This document shows, piece after piece, positions 17,339-24,893 of a stretch of 45,528 nucleotides of DNA. Below the pieces are notes generated by a model. The model made no database searches, had not been told where the DNA came from, and worked only from the letters and a program-made list of their open reading frames with translations. Source of the DNA: Deltaproteobacteria bacterium (lineage in GTDB: Bacteria; Desulfobacterota; Syntrophia; Syntrophales; UBA8958); assembly GCA_029553375.1 (NCBI GenBank), contig JAKPCH010000010.1, forward strand, positions 1 through 45,528, written 5' to 3'. Each line of letters starts with the position of its first letter. Within the stretch, counting starts at the first letter, position 1. The translations under genes were made by a program, and so were the position numbers.

Positions 17339-17370
17339 GGGGCACCCCGGGGGGTCATTCCTGGGCACCC
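17339..17370 (+). promoter_or_regulatory. Two quasi-palindromic sites upstream of the sigma-54 promoter (possible activator sites)
   Basis: GGGGCACCCC (17339-17348) and GGGCACCC (17363-17370) are both symmetric around a CA centre, and their centres are 23 bp apart, roughly two helical turns. They are about 75-100 bp upstream of the GG/GC elements, a normal distance for an enhancer-binding protein. The function is inferred from position and symmetry only. Confidence 0.35.
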
Positions 17371-17437
17371 GTCGATAAGCCGCCAAAAAATCAATGATAT
17401 AAAGAAGAAACACCCATTCCCCTTCCGTCTTTCCTTC

Positions 17438-17456
17438 TTGGCACCGATCCTGCTTT
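17438..17456 (+). promoter_or_regulatory. Probable sigma-54 (RpoN) promoter of the fatty-acid-synthase-like operon
   Basis: TTGGCAC (17438-17444) followed by CTGCTTT (17450-17456) keeps the invariant GG (17440-17441) and GC (17452-17453) exactly 10 bp apart. Only one base of the TTGC element differs. The predicted start, near 17465, leaves a short leader with GGAGG at 17475-17479 before the ATG at 17487. A sigma-54-dependent activator would be required; none is encoded nearby. Confidence 0.65.
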
Positions 17457-17486
17457 GGCCGGTGGACACCGAAAGGAGGAGTGACC

Positions 17487-18524
17487 ATGGGGAATATCGA
17501 TCCTTCCATCGCCGTCGTCTTCCCGGGCCAGGGGGCCCAGCGGCCCGGTATGGGCAGGGATTTTCATGCCGCCCTGGCCGTCTGCCGCGACACCTACGAG
17601 GAGGCGTCGGCGGCCCTCGGTTGGGACGTGGCGCGGGTTTGTTTCGACGATGACGAACGCCTCGACCTCACCGCCTTCACACAACCGTGTCTTTTGACGA
17701 CCCAGATCGCCATGCTCAGGGGACTCAAAGAGCTCTACGGCCTTGAGCCCTCCGTTTACGGGGGGCACAGCCTGGGCGAGTTTACCGCCCTCGTCGCCGC
17801 CGGGGTCTTGACCCTCACCGATGCCGTGCGGATCGTGGAGGAGCGGGGACGGCTCATGCAGGAGGCCTCCCCCGTGGGCCGGGGCGGCATGGCCGCCGTC
17901 ATCGCCCCGGAAGTGGACGTAGAGGCCGTCGGCGACGCCCTTTCCGATCTCCCCGTGGACATCGCCAACGTCAATTCCCCCCGCCAGGTCGTGATCAGCG
18001 GCTGGGTCGAGGCCCTGCCCGAGGCGGAGGCGAGGATCGGTAAAATCTTCGGGGGCAACGGCGACTTCCGCTTCGTTCCCCTGAACGTCTCCGCCCCCTT
18101 CCACAGCCGTTTCATGAGGCCTGTGGAGGGCGTCTTCCGCCTCATCCTCGACTCCCTGGCCGGGCGTCTCCGGATAGGCGAATCCATGGCGGTGACCTCC
18201 AATTTCAGCGGGCGCTTCCACGTGGCCGACAGGGAGGCGATCCTCGGGGCCCTGACCCGGCAGCTCGCCAGCCCCGTCCGGTGGGTGGAGAACATGAAGG
18301 AGATCGCCGCGAAGGCCTCGGTGATCTACGAAGTGGGCCCGGCCCGGCCCCTGCGGGAGTTCTTCAGGGCCATGGGCGTCGAGTGCCGCTCGGTGACGTC
18401 CCTGGCGACGGCCAGGCGGATCTTCGCGGGGGACGCCATGGGGGTCCTGAGGCGGGAGGAGAAGATCCACGCCCTCTTCAATGCCGACACCGGGGTCATG
18501 GCCGTTGAAAGGGCGGTGGGGTGA
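17487..18524 (+). CDS. Malonyl-CoA:ACP transacylase homologue (FabD family)
   Basis: The 345-residue protein has the FabD fold signatures VVFPGQGAQRPGMG, GHSLGE with nucleophile Ser95, EERGRLMQEA with the carboxylate-binding Arg120, and APFHSRFM with catalytic His206. It should load malonyl units from CoA onto ACP, in this context onto the ACP at 23842. It is about 30 residues longer than E. coli FabD. ATG 17487 is favoured over GTG 17481 because AAAGGAGGA lies at the right distance. It is the first gene of the ten-gene operon. The genome probably has another FabD for housekeeping synthesis, which cannot be seen here. Confidence 0.88.
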   Translation: MGNIDPSIAVVFPGQGAQRPGMGRDFHAALAVCRDTYEEASAALGWDVARVCFDDDERLDLTAFTQPCLLTTQIAMLRGLKELYGLEPSVYGGHSLGEFTALVAAGVLTLTDAVRIVEERGRLMQEASPVGRGGMAAVIAPEVDVEAVGDALSDLPVDIANVNSPRQVVISGWVEALPEAEARIGKIFGGNGDFRFVPLNVSAPFHSRFMRPVEGVFRLILDSLAGRLRIGESMAVTSNFSGRFHVADREAILGALTRQLASPVRWVENMKEIAAKASVIYEVGPARPLREFFRAMGVECRSVTSLATARRIFAGDAMGVLRREEKIHALFNADTGVMAVERAVG

Positions 18525-18535
18525 TAGGCAGATCC

Positions 18536-19735
18536 ATGGACTTCTCCCTGACGCAAGAGCAGCGGCAACACGTCGAAACGGTGGCCCGTTTTGTACGGAC
18601 CATGATCCTCCCCGGCATCCTCGAGAGGGAAAAGGGACACGCCTTTCCCGAGGACATCATCGCCAAGGCCTGGGAATTGGGGATCATGAACCTCAGCATC
18701 CCCGCCTCCCTCAAGGGCTTTGAGGTCGATGCCGTCACCAGCGCCCTCATCATCAAAGAGTTGGCCTACGGGGACTCGGGAATCGCCACCTCCGTCATGT
18801 GCAACGACCTGGCCAACGTCGTCATCGCCCGCCACGGCACGGAGGCCCAGCAGGGGGCTTTCCTGCAGCGGTTCGTCGCCGCCCCTCTTTTGGCTTCCTT
18901 CTGCCTTACGGAACCGGGCGCCGGTTCCGACAACATGGCCATGACCTCTTTCATGAAAAAGACACAGGACGGCCGTTACCTCCTCAACGGCGCCAAATGT
19001 TTCATCACCAACGCCTCCTTCGCCTCCCAGTTCACCGTCTTCTGCAAGATCGGCAGTCCCGGCGGGGCCTTTATGGCCTGTGTCGTGGTGCCCCGGGGGG
19101 AGGGGGATCGGGAGGAGGTGGAAGTCTCCCCCACCCGGGGTCGTCGGATCCGCCTGGCGGCGGGGGGATCCGTCTGGACGGGAAAGGAGGAGGAAAAGCT
19201 CGGCCAGCGCCTCTCCAACACGGCCTCCGTCACCTTCGAGGACGTGGTGATCTCGCCGGACCAGATCATCGGTGACCGGCGACGGGGGTTTCAGTACGTC
19301 ATGGACGTCCTCGATTACGCCCGGCCCATGGTGGCCGCCATCGGTGTGGGCCTCGCCCGCCGGGCCCTGGATTTGACCCTCGAGTACACGAAACAGCGGC
19401 GGCAGTTCAACTCCCGGATCTGCGACCTCCCCGTGGCGCGGGATACCCTGGTGAAGATGTGGAAAAAGGTGGAGACGGCGGAGCTTGCCCTCATGAAGGC
19501 GGCTTGGCTGACCGACCAAGGGGATCCCGACCGGGGGAGATACGCCTCTCTGGCGAAGAACGCCGCCGCCGAGGCGGCCCTCTTCTGCGCCGCCGAGGGG
19601 CTCCATCTCCACGGCGGCTACGGGTTCATGGGGGAGTACGAGATCTCCAAGCTGGCCAGGGACGCCCACATCATCGACATCTACGAGGGTGTCCGGGAGG
19701 TCCAGGACATGATCATCGGCAGGGAACTGGTCTGA
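18536..19735 (+). CDS. Acyl-CoA dehydrogenase family flavoprotein
   Basis: The 399-residue protein begins MDFSLTQEQ like many acyl-CoA dehydrogenases. It has the FAD/substrate motif CLTEPGAGSDN, the central beta domain, KQRRQFN in the C-terminal helical domain, LHGGYGFMGEYEISKLARD and IYEGVREVQ with the usual catalytic glutamate (about residue 384). About 15-20 extra residues are inserted around residues 200-215 (GRRIRLAAGGSVWTGKEEE). Family members oxidise acyl thioesters at C2-C3 or run in reverse. Inside this operon it may act on ACP-bound chains as desaturase or enoyl reductase; that is inference. A GTG at 18521 overlapping the fabD stop is an alternative start. KAS III follows 1 bp later. 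Confidence 0.88.
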   Translation: MDFSLTQEQRQHVETVARFVRTMILPGILEREKGHAFPEDIIAKAWELGIMNLSIPASLKGFEVDAVTSALIIKELAYGDSGIATSVMCNDLANVVIARHGTEAQQGAFLQRFVAAPLLASFCLTEPGAGSDNMAMTSFMKKTQDGRYLLNGAKCFITNASFASQFTVFCKIGSPGGAFMACVVVPRGEGDREEVEVSPTRGRRIRLAAGGSVWTGKEEEKLGQRLSNTASVTFEDVVISPDQIIGDRRRGFQYVMDVLDYARPMVAAIGVGLARRALDLTLEYTKQRRQFNSRICDLPVARDTLVKMWKKVETAELALMKAAWLTDQGDPDRGRYASLAKNAAAEAALFCAAEGLHLHGGYGFMGEYEISKLARDAHIIDIYEGVREVQDMIIGRELV

Positions 19736-19736
19736 G

Positions 19737-20732
19737 ATGTACATCCACGGCCTGGGCCACTATCACCCCGCCAACGTCATCACGAACGATTTCCTCGTCT
19801 CCCTCGACATAGGGACGACGGAGGAGTGGATCGAAGAGAGGGTGGGGATCATCTCCCGCCGCACCTGCCTGCCCCTGGAGTACATCAGGGAGACGAGGAA
19901 CAGGGACCCCCGCGAGGCCTTCGCCCTGACGGCCGGGGCCGATGTCTCGGCGGGCGCGGCCGCCGCCTCAATGGCCATGGAGCGCGCCGGGATCGGCCCC
20001 GGGGATGTAGGGATGGTCATCGCCGGCGGTTCCGCCCCGGAGCTCCAGACACCCGCCCAGTCCGCCGCCATGGCCGCCGCCCTGGGGATCGAGGCCCCCT
20101 GCTTCGATCTCAACTCGGCCTGCACCACCTTCGGCATGCAGCTCATGTTCCTGACGAGGATGAGGCCCGGGGAATTGCCGCCTTACATACTCCTCGTAAA
20201 CGCCGAGAACCTGACGAGGTGCGTGGATTTCGCCGACCGCCGCGTCGCCGTCCTCTTCGGCGACGGGGCCGCCGCCGCCGTCGTCTCCGCGTCGGTCCCG
20301 TCGCGCCTTGTCTGTTCCCACTGGGGTTGCCGGACCAGGACGGACCAGTGGGACAAGGTCTCCATCCCCCGGGGGGGATTTTTCCACCAGGACGGAAGCG
20401 CCGTCCAGGGGTACGCCATCCGGCAGATGACTTCCTCCCTCCGGGCCCTGAAGGGGGTCGTGTCCACAAACGGCGGGCGCTTTCTCTTCGTCGGCCATCA
20501 GGCCAATCTGGGGATGCTCAAGACGGTCTGTGAACGGGCGGAGATCGACGGGTCCTGCCACTGGCAGAACGTCCGCGACTACGGGAACACGGGGTGCGCC
20601 GGCGCCCCGGCCGTCCTCAGCCAGCGCTGGGACGACCTCCGGGGAGGAGACCGGGTGGCCGTGGCCCTCGTGGGGGCGGGTCTCACGACCGTCCATTTTC
20701 TCGTTACCTGTACGGGCGAGGTGGGGGGATGA
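19737..20732 (+). CDS. 3-oxoacyl-ACP synthase III homologue (KAS III, FabH-like)
   Basis: This 331-residue thiolase-fold protein has the KAS III catalytic triad: Cys129 in LNSACTTF, His254 in VGHQANLGML and Asn284 in YGNTGCAGAP. The N-terminal TEEWIEERVGI corresponds to the DEWI..RTGI block of FabH. Such enzymes start chains by condensing an acyl-CoA primer with malonyl-ACP. The primer is unknown. Its stop overlaps the next gene's start (ATGA), indicating coupled translation. Confidence 0.88.
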   Translation: MYIHGLGHYHPANVITNDFLVSLDIGTTEEWIEERVGIISRRTCLPLEYIRETRNRDPREAFALTAGADVSAGAAAASMAMERAGIGPGDVGMVIAGGSAPELQTPAQSAAMAAALGIEAPCFDLNSACTTFGMQLMFLTRMRPGELPPYILLVNAENLTRCVDFADRRVAVLFGDGAAAAVVSASVPSRLVCSHWGCRTRTDQWDKVSIPRGGFFHQDGSAVQGYAIRQMTSSLRALKGVVSTNGGRFLFVGHQANLGMLKTVCERAEIDGSCHWQNVRDYGNTGCAGAPAVLSQRWDDLRGGDRVAVALVGAGLTTVHFLVTCTGEVGG

Positions 20733-21322
20733 CGTACGAACAGTTCCAAAGGCAGGCCTCTTTCGAGCACGAGGAGCTCATCGCCTTCGCCTACGGCCGC
20801 TTGGTAAAAGACCCGCCCCCGGGCTTCGACGGCCGTCTCCCGGCGCCGCCCTTCCTCATGGTGGACAGGGTCGTAAGTATGGAGAGGGACGGACGGAGGG
20901 GGCGGATCGTGGCCCAGCAGGATGTCCGTCTCGACGCCTGGTTTTTCCAGTGCCACATGGCGGGGGACCCCGTCCAGCCGGGGTGCCTCTGTCTGGATGC
21001 CGTTTGGCAGCTCCTCGGTTTCTACGGGATCTGGCGGGGAGGTCTCGGCGCGGGGCGCGCCCTGGGGTGCGGGGAGGTGGCCTTCGAGGGCCAGATCAGG
21101 CCCCACGATTCCCGCGTCCTCTATGTTGTGGAGATTCGGCGCTTCGCCGAGCTGAGGACGTCGGGGGCGACCCTCGTCATCGGCGACGGGGAGATATACG
21201 TGGACGAAAAGAGGGTCGGCTATGTCCGCGAAGCCAGGACGGGCCTGTTTCCCGGTATCGTCTACGGGGATTACCCCTTGAGGTCGCCCCTCAGCGTGGG
21301 GGGAGAGGTACGGAGGACATGA
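20729..21322 (+). CDS. 3-hydroxyacyl-ACP dehydratase, FabA type
   Basis: The 197-residue protein aligns closely with FabA in its core: FFQCHMAGDPVQPGCL with catalytic His76, followed by LDAVWQLLGFYG with catalytic Asp90, and later GQIRPHD and RTGLFPG. FabA dehydrates 3-hydroxyacyl-ACP and can isomerise trans-2 to cis-3 enoyl-ACP, the anaerobic route to unsaturated chains. It is about 25 residues longer than E. coli FabA, mainly at the ends. It overlaps KAS III before it and FabG after it by 4 bp each. Isomerase activity is possible but not provable from sequence. Confidence 0.88.
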   Translation: MTYEQFQRQASFEHEELIAFAYGRLVKDPPPGFDGRLPAPPFLMVDRVVSMERDGRRGRIVAQQDVRLDAWFFQCHMAGDPVQPGCLCLDAVWQLLGFYGIWRGGLGAGRALGCGEVAFEGQIRPHDSRVLYVVEIRRFAELRTSGATLVIGDGEIYVDEKRVGYVREARTGLFPGIVYGDYPLRSPLSVGGEVRRT

Positions 21323-22050
21323 TGACGCCCAAGAAGGTCGCCGTCGTCACGGGGGGCGCCACGGGCATCGGTGCCGCATGTTGTCGTGCCCTCGCCGCCC
21401 GGGGGTTCCGGGTGGGCATTCACTATCACCACAGCGAAGCGGCGGCGAGGGACCTCCGGGAGGAGATAGGTGACGGCTTTCTCCTGCGGGCCGATCTCGC
21501 CCGGACGGACGAGGTGGAAGCCATGGTGGAAGTCCTGCGGAGAGAGACGGACCGGGTCGATTGTCTGGTGAACAACGCCGGCTTTTCCATCAACGCCGAC
21601 ATCCACGCCATGAAGATAGAACAGTTCGACGCCCAGCGGGGCGTCACCCGCGGGACCTGGTACCTCACCAAGCGGATCCTGAGGCTCTACATGCTCCGTC
21701 GGGGGTCGGGGCGAATTATCAACATCTCGAGCGTCACGGCCGCCACGGGCAATGCCGGCCAGATCCCCTACACCATGGAGAAGGCCGCCCTCGAGGCCTT
21801 CACCCGTTCCCTCGCCAGGGAACTCGCCGGCCGGGGGATCCTCGTCAACGCCGTCGCCCCGGGCTTCATCGACACCCGGATGACCCGGGACCTCCCCGAG
21901 GAGGTCAAGAGGGACCTCCTGTCCCGCGTCCCCCTGGGGAGGATGGGGAGTCCCGACGAGGTGGCGGAGGTCGTGGCCTTCCTCGCCACGGGGGGGACGT
22001 ACATCCAGGGGGCGGTGATCCCGGTGAACGGGGGGCTCTATGGGGGTTGA
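21319..22050 (+). CDS. 3-oxoacyl-ACP reductase, FabG-like SDR
   Basis: The 243-residue classical short-chain dehydrogenase has the cofactor motif TGGATGIG, NNAG (86-89), catalytic Ser in INISSV, and Tyr151/Lys155 in YTMEK. The C-terminal VNGGLYGG resembles FabG. It should reduce 3-oxoacyl-ACP with NADPH. Two adjacent ATG codons (21319 and 21322) are possible starts; GGAGG lies at 21312-21316. It overlaps FabA by 4 bp and FabZ by 11 bp. Confidence 0.9.
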   Translation: MMTPKKVAVVTGGATGIGAACCRALAARGFRVGIHYHHSEAAARDLREEIGDGFLLRADLARTDEVEAMVEVLRRETDRVDCLVNNAGFSINADIHAMKIEQFDAQRGVTRGTWYLTKRILRLYMLRRGSGRIINISSVTAATGNAGQIPYTMEKAALEAFTRSLARELAGRGILVNAVAPGFIDTRMTRDLPEEVKRDLLSRVPLGRMGSPDEVAEVVAFLATGGTYIQGAVIPVNGGLYGG

Positions 22051-22510
22051 TCGTTCCACCGTGGAGAGGGTCCTGGCCCTCGTCCCCCAGGCGCCGCCTT
22101 TCCGGTTCCTAGACGACATCGTGGAACTCGACGGGAACGGGATCGTCGGGACGTGCCGGTATGAGAGGGACGCCTGGTTCTACCGGGGCCACTTCCCCGG
22201 CAACCCCGTGACGCCCGGCGTGATCCTCCTGGAGACCATGGCCCAGACGGCCGTTTCCGCCTTCGGTATCTACCTCCTCTTGTTGGCGGGGAAGGGGGAG
22301 GAGGAGATCAGGGGGATGGTCAATCTCTTCTCTTTCGCCGAGACGGTGGATTTCATCACCGTGGTGCGGCCGGGGGAGAAGGTATGGGTGCGGGGCAGAA
22401 AGATATACTTCCGGCGGTCCACCCTGAAGGTGGAGGCCGCCGTGGAGCTGGAAGACGGCCGCACGGCCGCCCGGGGCGTCCTGGCGGGGACGGCGGTGCC
22501 GGGTCTTTAG
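22040..22510 (+). CDS. 3-hydroxyacyl-ACP dehydratase, FabZ-like hotdog protein
   Basis: This 156-residue hotdog-fold protein has the FabZ active site: GHFPGNPVTPGVILLETMAQ with catalytic His51 and Glu65. The N-terminal LVPQAPPFRFLDDIVEL matches the FabZ PH(R)xPFLxVDR block. It is the second dehydratase of the operon, beside the FabA type, so the pathway may use two chain lengths or two dehydration outcomes. A hotdog thioesterase is less likely given the FabZ motif. Confidence 0.85.
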   Translation: MGVDRSTVERVLALVPQAPPFRFLDDIVELDGNGIVGTCRYERDAWFYRGHFPGNPVTPGVILLETMAQTAVSAFGIYLLLLAGKGEEEIRGMVNLFSFAETVDFITVVRPGEKVWVRGRKIYFRRSTLKVEAAVELEDGRTAARGVLAGTAVPGL

Positions 22511-22555
22511 GGATGGGATAATTGACGGATGGAGGTTCGCGGAGGTGACGGATCG

Positions 22556-23839
22556 ATGGTGAGGAAGAGAGTTGTCGTCACGGGCCTGGGTGTCGTGGCC
22601 CCCAACGCCCACGGCGTCGGGGCGTTCGAGGAGGCCCTCCGCGAGGGGCGCTCGGGGATCAGGCATATACAGGAGCTGGCCGATCTGGGGTTCGCCTGTC
22701 AGGTGGGCGGCGTCCCACAGGGTTTCGAGGCCGTGCGCCGGTCCTATTTCGATGCGGAGAAACTCCTCTCCATCAACGACAACATCGGCTTCGCCTCCGT
22801 GGCGGCCGTGGACGCCTGGCGGGACGCCGGCTTCTCCGTCCCCGGGGACGATGACGAAAGCGTCCATTGGGACACGGGGGCCGTCATCGGCTGCGGGATC
22901 GGCGGGATGGACACCATCGCCCGTTCCGTCGTCCCCATGGTCAACGCCGGCAAGGTGCGGCGCCTCGGGAGCCGCATCGTCGAGCAGGTCATGAACAGCG
23001 GCGTCAGTGCCCGCGTCGCCGGCCTCCTCGCCCTGGGCAATCGGGTCACGTCCAATTCCGCGGCGTGCAGTACGGGGAACGAGGCCATCTACGACGCCAT
23101 GCAGCGGATCCGCTTGGGTTTGGCCGGGCGGATGCTGGCCGGCGGGTCCGAGGGTGCTTCTCCCTATATCTGGTCGGGGTTCGACGCCATGAGGGTCATC
23201 TGCCGCCGCTACAACGACCGCCCCGCCGAGGCCTCCCGACCCATGAGCGCCTCCGCCGCGGGTTTCGTCCCCGGTTCGGGGGCGGGTATCCTCGTCCTCG
23301 AGGACCTGGAGGAGGCCCTAAGAAGGGGGGCCAGGATCTATGCCGAACTCCTGGGCGGGGCCGTGAACTGCGGAGGACAACGCAACGGGGGGACCATGAC
23401 GGCCCCCAACCCCGAGGGGGTCAAGAGATGCATCAGGGAGGCCCTGGCGGACGCGGGTGTCTCGGGCGAAGAGGTGGACGCCATCAACGGCCATCTCACG
23501 GCCACCTACGCCGACCCCGTGGAGGTGTGGAACTGGGCGGAGGCCCTCGAGAGGCCGCCGGCGGACTTCCCCTACATCAACTCCACCAAGTCCCTCATCG
23601 GCCACTGCCTCGGGGCGGCGGGGGCCATCGAGAGCGTCGCCGTCGTTTTGGAGCTTTACCGGGGATTCATCCATCCCTCGGTGAATTGTGAGGATGTCCA
23701 CCCCGACATCGCCCCTGTCGCCCCTCGTATCCCCCGTACCGCCCTCGAGTTGCCGGGTCTGAGAATCATCGCCAAGGCCGGTTTCGGCTTCGGTGACGTG
23801 AACAGTTGTCTGATCTTCAAGAAATGGGAAGGAGTATAA
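22556..23839 (+). CDS. 3-oxoacyl-ACP synthase II homologue (KAS II, FabF/FabB-like)
   Basis: From ATG 22556 (GGAGGTGA 7 bp upstream) the protein has 427 residues. It has the elongating ketosynthase triad: Cys171 in SAACSTGNEA, His313 and His350 in LIGHCLGAAGA, with Lys345 in STKS. The first histidine motif is NGHLTATYADP instead of the usual NAHGTST..GD, which is unusual. GFGFGDVNS near the C-terminus matches the FGFGG(T/H)N block. It should elongate acyl-ACP by two carbons. The ACP gene follows 2 bp later. Confidence 0.88.
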   Translation: MVRKRVVVTGLGVVAPNAHGVGAFEEALREGRSGIRHIQELADLGFACQVGGVPQGFEAVRRSYFDAEKLLSINDNIGFASVAAVDAWRDAGFSVPGDDDESVHWDTGAVIGCGIGGMDTIARSVVPMVNAGKVRRLGSRIVEQVMNSGVSARVAGLLALGNRVTSNSAACSTGNEAIYDAMQRIRLGLAGRMLAGGSEGASPYIWSGFDAMRVICRRYNDRPAEASRPMSASAAGFVPGSGAGILVLEDLEEALRRGARIYAELLGGAVNCGGQRNGGTMTAPNPEGVKRCIREALADAGVSGEEVDAINGHLTATYADPVEVWNWAEALERPPADFPYINSTKSLIGHCLGAAGAIESVAVVLELYRGFIHPSVNCEDVHPDIAPVAPRIPRTALELPGLRIIAKAGFGFGDVNSCLIFKKWEGV

Positions 23840-23841
23840 GT

Positions 23842-24090
23842 ATGGAAGAACGGGAGATTTTTTCGAAGATGATCGAGATCCTCAGGATCTACACCAAAGA
23901 CGCCGCCCTGTTGGAAAAGGCGTCTTTTGAAACCCACATCCTCGATGACCTGAAGGTCAATTCCGCCCGCCTGGTGGATGTCATCATCAAGTGCGAGGAC
24001 GTCTTCGGTATCACCATCGAAGACGACGAGGCGGACAAGATCCGGACCATCGGCGACGCCGTGGCGCTCATCAAGGCGAAGGTAGGGTGA
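23842..24090 (+). CDS. Acyl carrier protein
   Basis: This small acidic protein of 82 residues has the four-helix ACP pattern. The phosphopantetheine attachment serine is most likely Ser41 in LKVNSARLVDV, where typical ACPs have DSL. The following IIKCEDVFGITIEDDEADKI matches helix II and III of ACP. GGAG lies about 8 bp upstream of the ATG. Its placement between KAS II and an acyltransferase, with a phosphopantetheinyl transferase in the same operon, marks it as a dedicated carrier. Confidence 0.85.
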   Translation: MEEREIFSKMIEILRIYTKDAALLEKASFETHILDDLKVNSARLVDVIIKCEDVFGITIEDDEADKIRTIGDAVALIKAKVG

Positions 24091-24893
24091 AGGGGGCCCT
24101 CGGCATCCAGTACCTGGCGGGTCGTCTGGCCGTCTTCGTCCTGGCGCCCCTGTACTTCGGCGTCCTCAAGTGTCTGGGGTACCGCATAGACGACCTGGGC
24201 GCCGTGAGGAAGAAGTGGCGGGAAATATCGGCTCGACACAGGGGGCCTTGGGTCCTGTGCGCCAACCACCTCACCCTCATCGATTCCATGGTGATCACCT
24301 ACGGCCTCTTCTCCCTGAAGGACCATTTCACGAGCTACCGGGCCATCCCCTGGAATCTCCCGGAACGGAGAAATTTCCGGCGCAATCCCGTCGTGGCCGC
24401 CCTCTGCTACCTCGCCAAGTGCATCTTCGTCCTGCGGGGAGGGGGACGGGAGGAGATGAAGAAGACCCTGGAGAGCTGCCTGGCCGTCCTGGGGGCCGGT
24501 CAGAACATCCTCATCTTTCCCGAGGGGGGCAGGTCACGGTCGGGGAGGGTGGAGGAAGACAACTTCTCTTACGGCGTCGGGCGCCTCGTCCTGGGTCGGA
24601 AGGATTGCCGTGTCGCCTGCATCTACCTCCGGGGGCGGGGACAGGAGACCTACAGCGCCTATCCCCGCCTTGGAGAGCGTTTCACCATGAACATCGAAGC
24701 AGTTGAACTGCCCGAGACGGGCCTATCCGGTCTCAGGGCCCAGAGGGAGGCGGCGGCGTTCATCGTCTCCCGCCTGCGCCTGATGGAGGAGGACTATTTT
24801 TCCCGTCATCGGCAACGATATCGTGGATCTGAGGGGGAGTCCCGTCAAGGGGGGGGATGGGAGATTCCTCGCGCGGGTCTTCACCGCGGCTGA
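24087..24893 (+). CDS. PlsC-like 1-acyl-glycerol-3-phosphate (lysophospholipid) acyltransferase
   Basis: The 268-residue protein starts with a hydrophobic segment (about 8-30) and has the acyltransferase motifs NHLTLIDS (HX4D, His61 and Asp66) and FPEGGRSRSG. It should transfer an acyl group, probably from the operon's ACP, to a glycerolipid or other membrane alcohol. The GTG start overlaps the ACP stop (GTGA). The last ~30 residues are polar, low-complexity and overlap the next gene, so the real family domain ends near residue 235. Confidence 0.82.
   Translation: MKGALGIQYLAGRLAVFVLAPLYFGVLKCLGYRIDDLGAVRKKWREISARHRGPWVLCANHLTLIDSMVITYGLFSLKDHFTSYRAIPWNLPERRNFRRNPVVAALCYLAKCIFVLRGGGREEMKKTLESCLAVLGAGQNILIFPEGGRSRSGRVEEDNFSYGVGRLVLGRKDCRVACIYLRGRGQETYSAYPRLGERFTMNIEAVELPETGLSGLRAQREAAAFIVSRLRLMEEDYFSRHRQRYRGSEGESRQGGGWEIPRAGLHRG

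Noticed and set aside
17336-17370. Direct repeat CCTGGGCACCC interpreted as an attachment site
   Set aside because: It is too short, no integrase is near, and the placement upstream of a promoter fits regulatory sites better.
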